Source of the DNA: Avena insularis
Taxonomy: Eukaryota > Streptophyta > Magnoliopsida > Poales > Poaceae
DNA: 64,000 bases
Assembly: GCA_023614405.1 (NCBI GenBank)
Contig: CM042689.1
Coordinates: 279,069,533 to 279,133,532, forward strand
Reading direction: 5' to 3'
Part shown: in pieces, positions 1 to 11,982 of the stretch
Numbering within the stretch: position 1 is the stretch's first letter
Layout of the letters: each line of letters begins with the position of its first letter
Notes under the pieces: generated by a model
Databases searched by the model: none
What the model saw: only the letters and a program-made list of their open reading frames with translations
What the model was told of the DNA's origin: nothing
Program-made: the position numbers and the translations under genes

Positions 1-1066
1 CGGTCCTGTATTTCTACACAATATGTTCCCCTTTGAGAGGTACATGGGAGTCTTAAAGAAATATGTTCATAATCGTGCTAGGCCAGAAGGAAGCATCTCC
101 AAGGGCTATGTAACAGAGGAGGTCATTAAGTTCTGTGTTGATTTTATTCCTGACCTTAAGGCGATTGGTGTTCCAGAATCACGACATGAGGGGAGACTGC
201 GTGGAAAAGGCACCCTAAGATGTAAAGCAATGATATGTAGGGACGGACATTCTCTCAATCAAGCACACTACACGGTTTTACAAAGATCTATCTTGGTTGC
301 CCCATATATCAATGAACACAAGAATTTAATACGCCTCAAACACCCGAGGCAGTCTGATGAATGGATTATAAGTGAACACATGGCGAGTTTTGGCGGCTAG
401 CTGCAAAGACTTCTCACGAATAACACCACCGTTGGGGATCAGCTGTACTTGTTGGCCAGGACACCATCTTTGACTGTATGTACTTTCCAAGGGTACGAGA
501 TAAATGGCAATACATTTTACACGATAGGCCAAGATAAAAAGAGCACCAACCAAAATAGTGGTGTCCGCTTCGATGCAGCAAAAGACAACAAGCAAAAGAC
601 CACATATTATGGGTTCATAGAGGAGATATGGGAACTTGACTATGGACCTAATTTTAAGGTCCCCTTGTTTCGGTGCAAATGGGTCAAGCTAACAGGAGGA
701 GGGGTTGAGGTAGACAAGAATTACGGAATGACAACAGTGGATCTCAACAATCTTATGAAGGTAGACAAGAACTTAGACAAACCATTCGTCTTAGCCACTG
801 ATGTGGCTCAGGTTTTCTATGTGAAGGACATGTCTACCAAACCGAAAAAAAAAGAAAAAAAAAAGCAAATAGATACATCACACAATGAGCCAAAGCGTCA
901 CATAGTTCTTTCAGGGAAAAGAAACATCGTGGGAGTGGAGGACAAGACAGACATTTCAGAAGATTATAATAAGTTTGATGAAATTCCGCCCTTCAGACTG
1001 AAGACTGACCCAACCATCCTGTTAAACGGTGCTGATACTCCATGGTTACGACCGACGCGATCATAA
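1..1066 (+). pseudogene. CACTA (En/Spm) transposase, C-terminal part (DUF4218 and DUF4216 regions)
   Basis: This is the 3' part of a TNP2/TNPD-type transposase gene; the start lies left of the window. The frame is already open at base 2. The first about 130 codons match my recollection of DUF4218 (MFPFERYMG, ARPEGSI, GVPESRHEGRL). After about 80 more codons comes the DUF4216-like block (YYGFIEEIWELDY, FRCKWVKLTGGG, YGMTTVDLNN), then a Lys-rich linker and a conserved tail (EPKRHIVLSGKRNIVG, DTPWLRP) before the stop at 1064-1066. One in-frame TAG at 398-400 interrupts it where relatives carry Trp, so TGG to TAG is likely. Both sides of the stop remain in one frame, which points to a young inactivation. 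The transposase would bind and cut the element ends. Family assignment rests on motif recognition, not a search. Confidence 0.85.
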
Positions 1067-1165
1067 GATTGACTATATGTATTAATTGAGCCATTTTTGG
1101 CACACATATGTATCTCAACATGGAAATCAATGTCATATTTCTTCTGTTAACAGTATATGTATTAA

Positions 1166-1252
1166 ATGAGCCATTTTTCTTCCTGCCATTTTTCTTCCCG
1201 CCATTTTTTCCCGTCATTTTTCTTCCCGCCAGTTCTTCCCTCCAGCCATTTC

Positions 1253-1295
<43 letters not shown>
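1166..1295. repeat. Pyrimidine-rich short repeats followed by a (TA)n microsatellite
   Basis: Four to five imperfect copies of a CCATTTTTCTTCCCGCC-like unit lie between about 1166 and 1250. An uninterrupted TA run of about 39 bases follows at 1257-1295. The stretch lies between the transposase stop and the next ORF, so it may serve as that ORF's promoter region. The TA run could act as a TATA source, which is inference. Confidence 0.8.
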
Positions 1296-1298
<3 letters not shown>

Positions 1299-1362
1299 GG
1301 GTTGGCCTCCATTGTCATTGCACATCTCTAGACTCATATCTGCAACCTCATCACTCTTTCCC

Positions 1363-1899
1363 ATGGCTTCCACCGTAGCACTAACCCCCAGGGAGGCGGA
1401 GGCGCTTTGCGCCGACCACCGCCTCACGGGCCATCGTGTCCCTGCCGGCTGGATGTCGAGCGCCGAGGCGTGCAGTTCCTCTGTCCCTCTAGGTGTGGCG
1501 CGCCGGATGGCCATCACGAACCACTACTACTTCGAGCTCACGCCGGAGCAGCGGAGGAATCCTAGATGGCATCCCGACAATTTCCCTACTTAGGAAGCCT
1601 TCTTCGGGGATCGGTGCGAGAGGGCGCTCGCCAGGCACGAGGAGGACGGCTCACCTCCTCCGAACTCCAATGAGGCCGGCCGTCGTCTATGGTGGCGCGG
1701 TCGGACTCTCTAGAGCATCATGGCCTATGACACTGCCGCCGACTCTAACCCCCGTCTGCGCTACCGTCAAATCCAGCCCACGCGTACTCAGCCTTCAAGG
1801 TTCAATTACGGCGACCCCGACGACGACAGCGACGATGGTGGCAGCGTGTACGACGACTACAGAGGCGAGTATTACAGGTGTAGGCAGGAGCATGACTGA
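1363..1899 (+). pseudogene. CACTA-associated small ORF, degraded
   Basis: An ATG at 1363 opens a frame that runs in one phase to TGA at 1897-1899 but is cut by in-frame TAG codons at about 1591-1593 and 1711. The putative product is about 178 residues. It starts with an alanine-rich segment (TPREAEALC, HRVPAGW), has a middle block NEAGRRLWWRGRTL, and ends in an Asp/Tyr-rich tail. I recognise the N-terminal and WWxGRTL pattern from hypothetical proteins that accompany CACTA transposases in grasses; no biochemical role is known to me. It lies 297 bases after the transposase on the same strand, so both probably belong to the same element. All stops are in one frame without indels. Confidence 0.55.
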
Positions 1900-2453
1900 G
1901 TCACTCCAACATTCCGAAACAAGTTCGGCCGATTGTGACTTAATCTGGCCATGTATCTTAATTTTCATTTCTTTTATGTATCTTAATTTTCAGTCGTGCT
2001 TTATGTAACTTACTGTTAGTTGCATTCTGTATTTTAATTCCAGTTCTATCTCATTCACAAAATGACCTATCTCATTCGAGGTTTCTTGGCTTTCGGGTCA
2101 AATGATCAATGTTATGGCTAGAATCAAGGTATAGTTTGTAATAATGTGGCCATATTGTGCATACATGTGCATCATGGCATGGCAAACAATGTTGCAAGAG
2201 GAAGTTTTCCTTTTTGTCGCACCAAAAAGGCATTTTCCATTTTCCGAGCATAAAAACGGACGGTTTTGTGAAGCAACCACCAAATGGCTAATTCAAAAAA
2301 CCACCACCACATTTTACAAAAATACTAGACCACCTTATATCGACAATGTACCAACAGGGGGATTTGAAACCTTTCCGTCCACCTCTGGTGAAAAAGACAA
2401 AATCATGCCGAATCGGCAGGAAGTGGGTCAGATATGAACTACAGGTACATGAT
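1900..2453. other. No gene seen; flank of the Tekay-type insertion
   Basis: I see no credible coding frame or repeat here. It is probably the 3' region of the CACTA element described above, and it ends at the target duplication of the retrotransposon at 2454. Confidence 0.6.
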
Positions 2454-2458
2454 ACGAT
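2454..2458. repeat. Left target-site duplication ACGAT
   Basis: ACGAT lies directly before the left LTR and again at 15192-15196 directly after the right LTR. The perfect 5-bp copy fixes both boundaries of the element. Confidence 0.95.
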
Positions 2459-5400
2459 TGTAAGATCCCTCCTTTGTAAAGGAAAAGGATCCATGTGATT
2501 GCAATGCTAGTCCCTGGATCACTGTTAGCATCCACAGTTTAAGATGAAGTACACAGATACAAAGGTCATTTATTACATCCATTCCAGAGATAAAACATAG
2601 TCTTTTACAACTCAAGGCCACAGGCCTAATACAAGAGTTTGGAATAAGTAAATAATTATAAGCCTTCATCTTCATGTGCCACAGGCAAACATGTTGAGTG
2701 TAGACTCATGACACCTAATCCTCAACGGAGTAACCTGCAATATCACAAGTTATAACCACAGTGGGTCAATACTTTGGAATAGTATTGGCAAGTGATACCT
2801 TAGTAAATTTTAAGGGGACTATATTACTATATGCATTTTGGCTAAGTGTAGCTTGGCTTGCTTTGCTCAAAATAGGTTTTTCCTATTAGTTGAAATCACT
2901 AAGTTTTTTTCTTTGTCAAAAACTTTTCCCAAGAAACCATCAATAGACATTGATGTCCTTCACCCTTGTTCACCCATAAGTTTTTACTTAGAAGTTGGAG
3001 TGATGAGATTCTTGATAGCTTCCATGTCTTGATGCTCAAGTTGTCCATTGCCATGGACTTGGCTAAGTACTTAGATTTTTCCATCTGCAGAGGTTGTGCA
3101 CTTTCCCCACCAGACTTGGTTTCCCAAGACAGGACCTTTCAGAAGCCTTTCCTTAGACCAAATGGACGCGCTCCAACCTATCATTCCCACTACCACCAAC
3201 TGTCCAAATGGCTAAGTTCTAGCAACTTATGTGATCCAGGCAGAGCCCATATTGCCAAGTGGCTGCACTATAAGCTTCTCAACACTTGGCCTCTAAAATC
3301 CCTTTGTTCCTGGTGGCATACCACAAGTGAGATACACAAGGTAAACCATATCCATGGGCCTTGTGTAACCACTCAACCAAAAACCACCAATCAAGTCCCA
3401 TTCCACCCAGGTGATTCATTGACTTAGTTGTTTTATTAAGAAAAACATAAGTCCAAAGACTTAGAAATATTTTCATCATAGCATGTATACACTTTACCAA
3501 CCCTTGTTTGCTACTAGCTAGGCTAAGCATGGCATAGATAGTACTTAACTTAGAAAATTTCCTAGCAAAACTACTTAGGATTTCCCATCATAGCATTTGG
3601 CAAAATAGTAACATGCAAGACTTAGCAAAATATTTCTAATGCTTGTACAAAATATAGGGATGGAAATATTCATGAAGTACCACTTGCCTTGGTAGTGGGG
3701 AGAGTAGCACTCTTCACAATCACAATCACTAGCACCAAAGTCTACACAAAGAATATAACCACAATCACATACAAGTCATATACAAACAAAAATATATATG
3801 CATGCATGCAAAAATGCTAAGTGATGATTTTTAAAACTCCACCAAGCAAGTGCATAGTACTGAATCATAACCAAGTAAAAAAACTTGCTAAACCAAGTTT
3901 ATTTTACACTAAAACAATTTTCTAAACAATTTCTATACTCAAAATAGTCCTAAACAAGTTTCTGCAAAAGAAACCATTTTAACAGAACCTAAACTTTAAA
4001 CACATTGCATAAACAGAAAGGGTTTGTCTCCCTGATTCCAACGGTATAAAATTAGCAAAAATCTAACGTGGGATTCAAAAGTTATAGCCTAATCAAATTT
4101 GAATCTAAATCTGTTTTAAATTCTGTTTTAAACTCAAACCCTAGCCACGTGTCTTAATCTTACTGGTGCGTACCGCTTTGCACCGGATCACGCTCGGCTA
4201 CCGTTGGATCTAACTAACACGCACGGCTCAGATCTAAACTTAACGGTTCGATAAGTGAACTAATCCTACGCGCTGGATCTGGATCTGACGGCTACAAATC
4301 ATCTGACCAAAACTGAGCGGCGCTAGCGGCGGCGACTGGCGGCGGCGCGTCTGCCAGCGGCAGCGCTGGCGTTCTAGGTCGCGCGGGAGTGGGGGAAGAG
4401 GCTTACCAGAACCGCAGGGAGCTGCTGAAGCTCAATGTGGCGGTGGCTTGGGAAGGGGCGCACGGGGTCGTCGGAGATTCCTCGCCGGAGTTCGCGAACG
4501 CTGCGGGGTCTTGCCGACGTTGGCGAGGTTCTGCGTTGCGCTAAGTCAAAAGGAGGGCACCATTAGATGCGCAAGACAATGGGGGTCCTAGGCGATGTGC
4601 GTAGGGCAAGGCGGCGCTGGTACTTACGAGGAGAGGTCGCCGGAGTTCGTGCAGAGAGCGATGACGCTAGGTCGAAGTTGTTGCCGAAGCTACAGTCCAT
4701 GCGAAAACAAACAAGGGGCGTCAGTAGGTGCGCAAGGACTTGCGGAGCTTGATAGTATGAGTCAGGGACAGAGGGGGACACGGTACTTCGGAATTGCTGG
4801 CGATCGTCGAACCAATGGCGTCTGGCGAGTTTCGAGCAGCCTGGTGGCGTGAAGGGGAAATTGGTTGAGGGGAAATGGTTGCGAGAAAGAGGGGATTATA
4901 TAGCCAGAGGCTCGACAAGAAACGCCCAGTGATTCAATGCCATTTACCTCGCGGAATCAAAGCGAACGGCGTGGCAGAGTTCGCTTGGCGATTTTGGGAA
5001 GACGACGATGACGTGGACGGGCCCGTCACAATGAAATAAGCAGAGGGAGGGGGTCCGAGCGCCGAAGGATAAGGCGTCTGTAGCGTAGAAAGGGAGAGGG
5101 AGGCCGGGTGGGCTAGATGGGCCGGTTCTGCTGTTGGGCTAGAATAGGAGCGCCTGGCCTTTTTCTTTTCTTTAATCCTTTTCTTTTTCCAGAATGAATT
5201 TCAGGAATGGTTTTCAAATGATTTCAAACTCCTTTTGAATTCAAATCTATTTGGGATTTTTGCAGTGTGCAACAGTCTCAATTCTAGGCACAGAACCTTG
5301 TGGTTACTTTGAAAAGGCTTGGTCATTTTTGGAGAATCAAAATAATAGAGACATTGCCCTAAGTTTGCAAATGTTTGGAAATGATTTTTTTTTGAAACCA

Positions 5401-5643
5401 TTTCCATTTTGTAAAATTTTGTTCTAACTCCACACTCAAACCAATCAACAAGGGAGATAAACAATTTAGGTTTAAAACATTCAAACTCTCAAACGGGGAT
5501 AGCCATTTGATTTAAGTTTGCTCACATGAAATGATAGCACTATGTGCTTCTGTTTTCTGAAATGAGTTTGAAATTGATCGCAATTCTATATGCATGCATG
5601 AATGATATGCAATGTTTGAAATCATGATTTTAGGGATGTTACA
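2459..5643 (-). repeat. 3' LTR of the Tekay-type element
   Basis: In element orientation the LTR runs from TGTAACATCC to GGATCTTACA, with TG..CA ends. It shares its whole length with the copy at 11997-15191. A GC-rich block (about 4300-5140) sits between AT-rich arms. A TATA-like sequence (ATTATATA on plus) lies at 4895-4902. The 5' splice-site-like sequence found at 14321-14327 in the other LTR is mutated in this copy (near 4783-4790). Confidence 0.95.
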
Positions 5644-5661
5644 AATCTAACCCCCTTAAGG
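5644..5661 (-). other. Polypurine tract of the Tekay-type element
   Basis: On the minus strand CCTTAAGGGGGTTAGATT lies directly against the start of the 3' LTR. Its position and the central G run fit the plus-strand primer site of reverse transcription. Confidence 0.8.
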
Positions 5662-8600
5662 TGAATCTCGCCCTCGAGATTCGGATTGGCTAGCAAATAG
5701 GTGAGGGTGGTCTTTCCGAAGATCATCTTCTCTTTCCCATGTTGCTTCCTCTTCGGAATGATGATTCCACTGTACTTTGCAGAACTTGATAGTCTTTGTC
5801 CTTGTGACTCTTTCTGCAGTCTCAAGAATCTTGATAGGTTTCTCTTCATAGGTGAGATCACTTTCCAATTGAACCTCCTCCAAAGGTATAGTATCCTTCA
5901 GAGAAGTTTCTTCCATTTCTTGGTGACATTTCTTAAGCTAACTCACATGAAACACATTATGGACAGCTGACAGAGATTCTGGCAATTCAATTTCATAGGC
6001 AACTTCTCCTTTGCGACTCAAAATCTTGAATGGCCCCACATATCTTGGTGCCAACTTTCCTTTGACTCCGAATCTCTTCACTCCACGAAGTGGTGATACT
6101 CTAAGATAAGCTCTATCACCAACTTCGTAGGTGACTTCTCTATGCTTAGGATCTGCGTAGCTTTTCTGTCGGGACTGTGCTATCTTCAACCTGTCCTTAA
6201 CCAATTTGACCTTCTCTTCGGCTTCTTTGATAAGATCTGGCCCGAATAAACTTCTTTCTCCCACACCATTGCATAACAATGGGGTGGTACACTTTCTTCC
6301 GTAGAGAAACTCAAACGGTGCCATCTCAATGCTGGCTTGATAGCTGTTGTTATAAGAAAATTCTGCGTAAGGCAGACTGGTATCCCAACTGGCTCCATAG
6401 TCTAGGGCACATGCCCTCAACATGTCTTCAAGAATTTGATTAGTTCTCTCTGTTTGTCCATCTGTTTGAGGATGAAAAGCAGTACTTAATTCCAATCTCG
6501 TTCCCAATGATTCATGTAACTGTCTCCAAAAATGGGAAGTGAATTGAGTTCCCCTATCAGACACAATACTCTTGGGCACACCATGTAGACATACAATTCT
6601 ACTCATGTAGATTTTGGCTAACTTAGCACTTGTATAGGTTGTCTTCACGGGTATGAAATGAGCCACTTTAGTTAGGCGATCCACTACTACCCATATAGAA
6701 TCATATCCTGACCTGGTCCTTGGTAGTCCGGTAATGAAATCCATACCAATCTTGTCCCACTTCCAATCAGGAATAGGTAGTGGTTGAAGCAAACCTGCTG
6801 GTTTCTGATGCTCCGCTTTCACTCTACTACACACATCACACAAAGCAATATGTTCGGCGATGTCCTTCTTGAGATTATTCCACCAAAATCTTTCCTTCAT
6901 GTCCATGTACATTTTGGTGTTACCCGGGTGAATAGAATACAGAGAGTTGTGTGCTTCCTGCAAAATCAGTTTCCGCAACTCCGGATCTTGTGGAACATGA
7001 CACGCTTTCCCATGCCATAAAGTACCTTGTTCGTCTTCATGGAAACTTTTAGCTTTCCCTTGGCCAATCTTTTCCTTAATCTCTTCAATTTCCTTATCAG
7101 TCTTCTGGGCTTCTCTGATCTTGTCCAACAAAGTGGGTTGAACATCTAATGACATGAGATGTCCTTCAGGTACAATCTCCAATCTGAGTTTTCTGAATTG
7201 GGTACACAAATCATCCGGCAATTCTCCTTTGGTAAGGCCATTCACAAATACCTTACGACTTAGAGCATCTGCTACAACATTTGCTTTACCGGGGTGGTAT
7301 TGCAAACTTAAGTCATAGTCCTTGATAAGCTCTAGCCATCTTCTTTGTCTCATATTAATTTCCTTATGGGTGAAGATATACTTCAAACTCTTGTGATCAG
7401 TGAACACTTCACAACGCTTTCCCAAAAGGTAGTGTCTCCATGTTTTTAGTGCATGGACGACAGAGGCCAACTCTAAATCATGAGTAGGATAGTTCACTTC
7501 ATGAGTTTTGAGTTGTCTCGAGGCATAAGCTACAACTTTACCGTCTTGCATAAGTACGGCACCCAAACCTTGATGAGATGCATCACAATATACTTGGAAA
7601 TCCTTTTCCAAATCAGTACACAAACTGGTGTCACAAGTCTCTTCTTCAACTCCTGAAAGCTGACTTCACAACCTTCAGACCAAGCAAACTTCTTGTCTTT
7701 CTTTAACAATTCAGTCATGGGCTTAGCTACCTTAGAGAAATTCTCAATGAACCTTTTGTAGTAACCTGCTAAGCCAAGGAAACTACGAACTTCTTTCACG
7801 GACTTGGGAGATTCCCATTCAGTCACAGCTGAAACCTTAGCAGGATCAACTGCTACACCATCCTTTGTCATAACATGACCAAGAAAACCAACTTCCTCCA
7901 GCCAGAACTCACATTTGCAGAATTTGGCGTAAAGTTTATGCTCTCTTAACTTTTCTAGTATCAAACGCAAATGTCCTTCATGTTCTTCTTTGCTCTTGGA
8001 GTAGACTAAGATGTCATCGATGAAAACGACAACGAACTTGTCGAGGAATTCCATGAACACTTTGTTCATCATGTTCATGAAGTATGCTGGAGCATTTGTC
8101 AAGCCAAAAGGCATCACAGTATACTCATACAATCCATACCTTGTGGTGAATGCTGTTTTAGGTATGTCTTGTTCTCTTATCTTGAGTTGAAAATAGCCTG
8201 ACCTTAGATCAATCTTTGAGAACACACATGCTCCTTCAAGCTGATCAAACAAGTCATTGATTCTAGGCAAAGGATATTTGTTCTTGATAGTTACCTCGTT
8301 GAGTGAACGGTAATCTATGCATAACCTTTGACTTCTATCTTTCTTATCTACGAACAAAACTGGGGCTGCCCAAGATGAAGAACTTGGTTGAATAAATCCT
8401 TTCTGCAACTGTTCTCCAAGTTGCTTCTTGAGCTCTTTCAGTTTATCAACTGACATTTTATACGGTCTCTTTGCTATTGGTCCAGACCCTGGTACCAAAT
8501 CTATCAGAAACTCCACATCTCTATCTGGTGGCATTCCCGACAGTTCTTCCGGAAATACATCCGGATACTCACTTACAATTGGTACACTGTCCATGCTAAC

Positions 8601-8990
8601 CCCCTTAAGAGAATTTAGCTTACTTCCTTTAGATTCAAAGTTGGACTTGAACTTAATCCGTTTTCTTTCCGGGGTTGTGAGTGCAACAGTACGATTAGCA
8701 CAATCTAGTACTCCTTCATACTTATCCATCCAATCCATTCCCAATATTACGTCCAGTCCTTGGGAATCTAGGATTATCAGACTTACTGGAAACTTATGTT
8801 TTCCAAACTCTATTACTAGATCTCGGCATCCAAGACTTACTATCATATCTCCACCCGGAGAACTAACTTTTATTGGACACCCAATGTTTTCAGTTGGAAA
8901 CCCATTTCTATCAACAAATGCTTTTGATATGAATGAATGCGATGCTCCAGTATCAAAAAGAACAAATGCTGGAATAGAATTGAGTCTGAA
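5656..8990 (-). pseudogene. pol: pol polyprotein: protease, RT, RNase H, integrase, chromodomain
   Basis: Reading on minus, the aspartic protease motif FDTGASHSF lies near 8932-8970. The reverse transcriptase follows ([28 protein letters not shown], catalytic FIDD near 8010-8020), then RNase H ([23 protein letters not shown]). The integrase has a zinc-finger region ([15 protein letters not shown]) and catalytic D, D, E in [15 protein letters not shown] and TERTNQ. A chromodomain-like segment (EEKPIKILE, VQWNHHSEEEATWE) ends at 5656. The frame breaks near 7625-7630 between RT and RNase H, consistent with one lost T. A TAG at 5938-5940 lies in VFHVS*LKK, where relatives have Gln. After that stop the chromodomain stays in the same frame. 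A further shift separates gag and protease near 8975-8985. All catalytic residues I can check are present. Confidence 0.9.
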
Positions 8991-9055
8991 CTTACCAAAG
9001 CAAATAACAGCTCCTCATAGACCTCCTCCACACTGATGTGGTTCACCTGTCCTTT

Positions 9056-10115
9056 CTGGAAAGGATTGGGCTTGATAGGTCCTTGAACTTTCTTTTCGGG
9101 GCACTCATTCACATAATGTCCCATCTTCTTGCATTTGAAGCATTCAATCCTGACTGATGTCTCTCTTAACAGGCTGACTTCCACTTCCACTAACATTACC
9201 ACTGTGGTGGTTCTTATGTCCACTCTTGTGGTTCTTGTACTTGTCATTGTCATGACTGCGATGATGCTTGTTGTCATGACGGTTGTGGTTGTGGTGCTTG
9301 TTGAATTTCCCATGCTTGTGGGATCCTGAGCTTCCATCACATCATAGTGAGATCGCTTAGAGACGATCCCGAGCTATGCTTGTCGGAGTGCTTTCTCTTT
9401 CTACTCTCGACTTGCTTCATTTTGTTCTCCAATATAGCAGCCTTGTCACAGAGCGACTGATAAGTGGGAACATATGCCACAGCCAATTGCAGATTCAGCT
9501 CATCATTCAAGCCTTCCAGAAATTTTTCCTTTCTCTTGGCATCTGTGTCAACTTCATCCGGTGCATAACGCGCCAGATTGTTGAACTCTTCAATGTACTC
9601 AGCCACGCATGTGGCGCCGCTTGATTGTGGAACTCTTTCTTTTTTAGGCTCATTATTCCTGATGAGATATGAGCAGTGCGAAAGCCATCCTCAAAGATAG
9701 CCCATGTCACCTCATCTATGGGAGTAGTGATCTGAAAGTTGTCCCACCAAGTGGCGGCTGGCCCTTCCAGCAGATGTGCTGCAAATCTAACCTTTTCAGC
9801 ATCCGTGCAGCCCACGGTTACTAAGTCCTTGTTTACAGAACGTAGCCAATCATTGGCCACCATGGGATCAGTCGTCCCTGAGAACTTAGCTGGCCTCAAT
9901 ATCAAGAATCTAGTGAGCATATCAAAGCCCGGAGGGTTGTTGTTGTTATTGTTATTGTTGTTGTTATTGGGGTTGTTGTTATTGTTATTGTTTTGGTTCT
10001 GAATGAATGTTGTCATCATCTGCATCAGCCGTGTTTGAGCAGTCATCATTTGTTGCATTTCCGGTGTGATGTTGTTGTTGTTGTTGGGGTTGGGGTTTGC
10101 GCGACGGGGAGGCAT
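9056..10115 (-). pseudogene. gag: gag, capsid and nucleocapsid, frameshifted
   Basis: The ATG at 10115 opens MPPRRANPNPN, followed by an Asn-rich tract encoded by a trinucleotide repeat. A typical retrotransposon Gag domain comes next (KFSGTTDP, WLRSVNKDL, LLEGPAATWWDNF, then AEYIEEFNNLARYAP and FLEGLNDELNLQLA in a second frame). A His/Asn-rich linker and a CCHC zinc knuckle (CFKCKKMGHYVNEC) near 9090-9150 follow. The frame changes near 9620-9640 and again near 9340-9360, so no full-length Gag is encoded as read. Gag would package the RNA in virus-like particles. The bases directly before the ATG form a 3' splice site pattern (pyrimidine-rich stretch then CCACAG). Confidence 0.88.
9939..9990. 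repeat. Trinucleotide microsatellite encoding poly-Asn in gag
   Basis: On plus, repeated GTT/ATT triplets encode Asn runs in the N-terminal part of gag. A second, shorter run lies near 10070-10087. Length variation here would keep the frame. Confidence 0.85.
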
Positions 10116-10344
10116 CTGTGGTTTGTTCAAATAGAGATAAGAATGAGATACCCATAGATGCTTTCATGCACATTACATCACATAAGCAATCACAAGCATG
10201 CAACAAAGAGGTAAAAGTTCAACAACAAAATAACAAGTTCACAAAGTAAAACACACAAGTAGCAAGCCATCCACATGTCGGATGGTCCAATAACAAGTTC
10301 TCAAATAACAAGTATGATAATAAAAGATAAACGAGTAGTCAAGT

Positions 10345-11149
10345 CTACTCGTCGACATCAATCTCCTCCTCGACAAAGGTAAGACCTGCGTTCTCCATCG
10401 CGGTCTTGTTCTCCTCAATGGTAGTGCTCAAGGACTCTATCTTGGCCTTGAGAGCCCTCTTCTGGGAACGAAGCCTCTCGATCACCGTCTGCTGCTGCTC
10501 TAGCTCGAAGTCCTTGGACTACAGTTCCTCAGTCATGTCCTGGATCTTCTTGTTCCTATCCTGGACACGCTTCTCCTGACTTTTGAACTTCCTGTCCTGG
10601 GTCTCGAACTTCGCCTCCATTTCCTTGACTATCTCGTCCTTCTGCGCGAAGAGCTTGTCCTTCTCGCGAAGCTGCACCTGGAGCTCATCGTTGCTGAGCA
10701 TGACATTGGTCCTGTCTGTGTCCACGTGCCTAATGAGAGACTCTAAGTCCTAAAGGTACAGGCGTATCGGCTCTGCTGCGTCCCTCAAATCGTCCTCGAA
10801 GTCGATGGACTCTCCGTCCTCATCACGTCTTCCGAACACGTGAAAGTGGGTGCCTCTAACCTGTCGGGAGTGTCGTCCTAGCAGACGTCCTATCAGATCC
10901 TGCATCACTACCTCCATGCCTCTCTCCCTGTCATCGTGCATAAGCTTGAAGACGATGGCCTCTGTAGGCTCTGGCTCAAGGCCCGGGTTGGTTCACCTTG
11001 AAGCCCCAGAGGTCCTTCCTCTCGAACTTGGTGAGTGGATGCACCATGATGGTGGGAAGAGGGAGATTGAGCAAAGTGGTAAGCTCAACGATACGAGGAC
11101 CAAAACGGGTAACCTGGAACTCCTCAACAGTGCTGATGGTAATAGGCAT
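10345..11149 (-). pseudogene. Accessory ORF 2 upstream of gag, coiled-coil protein
   Basis: The ATG at 11149 begins MPITISTVEEF and lies immediately after a pyrimidine-rich stretch ending AAATAG. The N-terminal about 130 residues form a compact region (ERKDLWGFKV, MEVVMQDLIGRLLGRH, HFHVFGRRDEDG). The remaining about 130 residues are a long heptad-like coiled coil rich in Lys, Glu and Gln (QVQLREKDKLF to TIEENKTAMEN), ending in an acidic tail before TAG at 10345-10347. The frame shifts once near 10980. TAG codons at 10750-10752 and 10519-10521 interrupt it, and both fit CAG to TAG. I do not recognise a characterised family. Similar uncharacterised ORFs accompany grass gypsy elements. Its general layout, globular domain then coiled coil, matches accessory ORF 1. 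Confidence 0.7.
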
Positions 11150-11347
11150 CTATTTATAAGATAGAAAAGTTAGAACAACACAATTTAAGATAAAACAAGG
11201 ACAAACATCACATACATATCCTTGGAAAGCAAAATCACACAAGTCATGCATACACGAATCCATTACATCAACCAAGGTCCAATCTTATTTTAAGGTAACC
11301 TTTTGAAAAATAAGGTGATAGGTGGTGGTCCAACTAACGAAGTACGT

Positions 11348-11854
11348 TTACAATCCTGTCTCATTGGATCTGTTGGCTAACACAATGTTTCTAGAAGCAA
11401 TTAGCCTATCATGCTCACATGATTCCATCACTAAGTCTATAATATCTCCTCTTAAGGTTTGGTTGGTAGCTTCCAACTCTTGGGTATGTTCCTTCTCTTT
11501 CATCAAGTCTTTTTGGAGGTTGAGCATTCTGCACTTGACTCTAGCACTAAGTTCTTTGATAGTCCTCCAAGCTGCTTCTCTTGCTGACTCAAAGAATGTG
11601 GTGTGCACCATAGTGTTGGTGTACATGCAGAATCCTGTTTCTTTGTGGTTGTCTTCCTTGTTTTTGTACAAGTGAAGTTGCACCCACCAGTACTCAACTC
11701 CTTCATCCATCACTGGAAAGCCTTTGTACACAGCTGCACCATGTATTTCCATTGCCACCATGAGGTCCTTGAGAATTTTGGGAAACTCTGTCTCACACTC
11801 CAAGGTCATGGTCATGAGTGGTCCTTTCCTTATGGCTTCGTTGATGGAGTTCAT
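11348..11854 (-). CDS. Accessory ORF 1 upstream of gag, intact
   Basis: This is an intact 168-codon frame from ATG 11854, the first ORF after the 5' LTR and PBS. The N-terminal part has LECETEFPKILKDLMVAM, a likely beta-strand pair (YWWVQLHLY, ETGFCMYTN) and an alpha helix (FESAREAAWRTIKELSARV). A Lys/Glu-rich coiled coil and a hydrophobic C-terminal helix follow. It is the only undamaged long frame in the element, which may mean selection until recently or just chance. The ATG follows TCTCTATTTGTAG directly, a good 3' splice site. Function is unknown. The strand-strand-helix order resembles a double-stranded-RNA-binding fold, but I cannot test that. Confidence 0.7.
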   Translation of the reverse strand: MNSINEAIRKGPLMTMTLECETEFPKILKDLMVAMEIHGAAVYKGFPVMDEGVEYWWVQLHLYKNKEDNHKETGFCMYTNTMVHTTFFESAREAAWRTIKELSARVKCRMLNLQKDLMKEKEHTQELEATNQTLRGDIIDLVMESCEHDRLIASRNIVLANRSNETGL

Positions 11855-11982
11855 CTACAAATAGAGATGAGATAGAGAAGATTAGAAAAGTTTACGAGAA
11901 GAATAGACAAGTGTAGAAGTAGTTGAAAATTTTCCTTAGTGGTTTCCAATCCTAGGGTCATAATCCTACTGTGCAACACATT

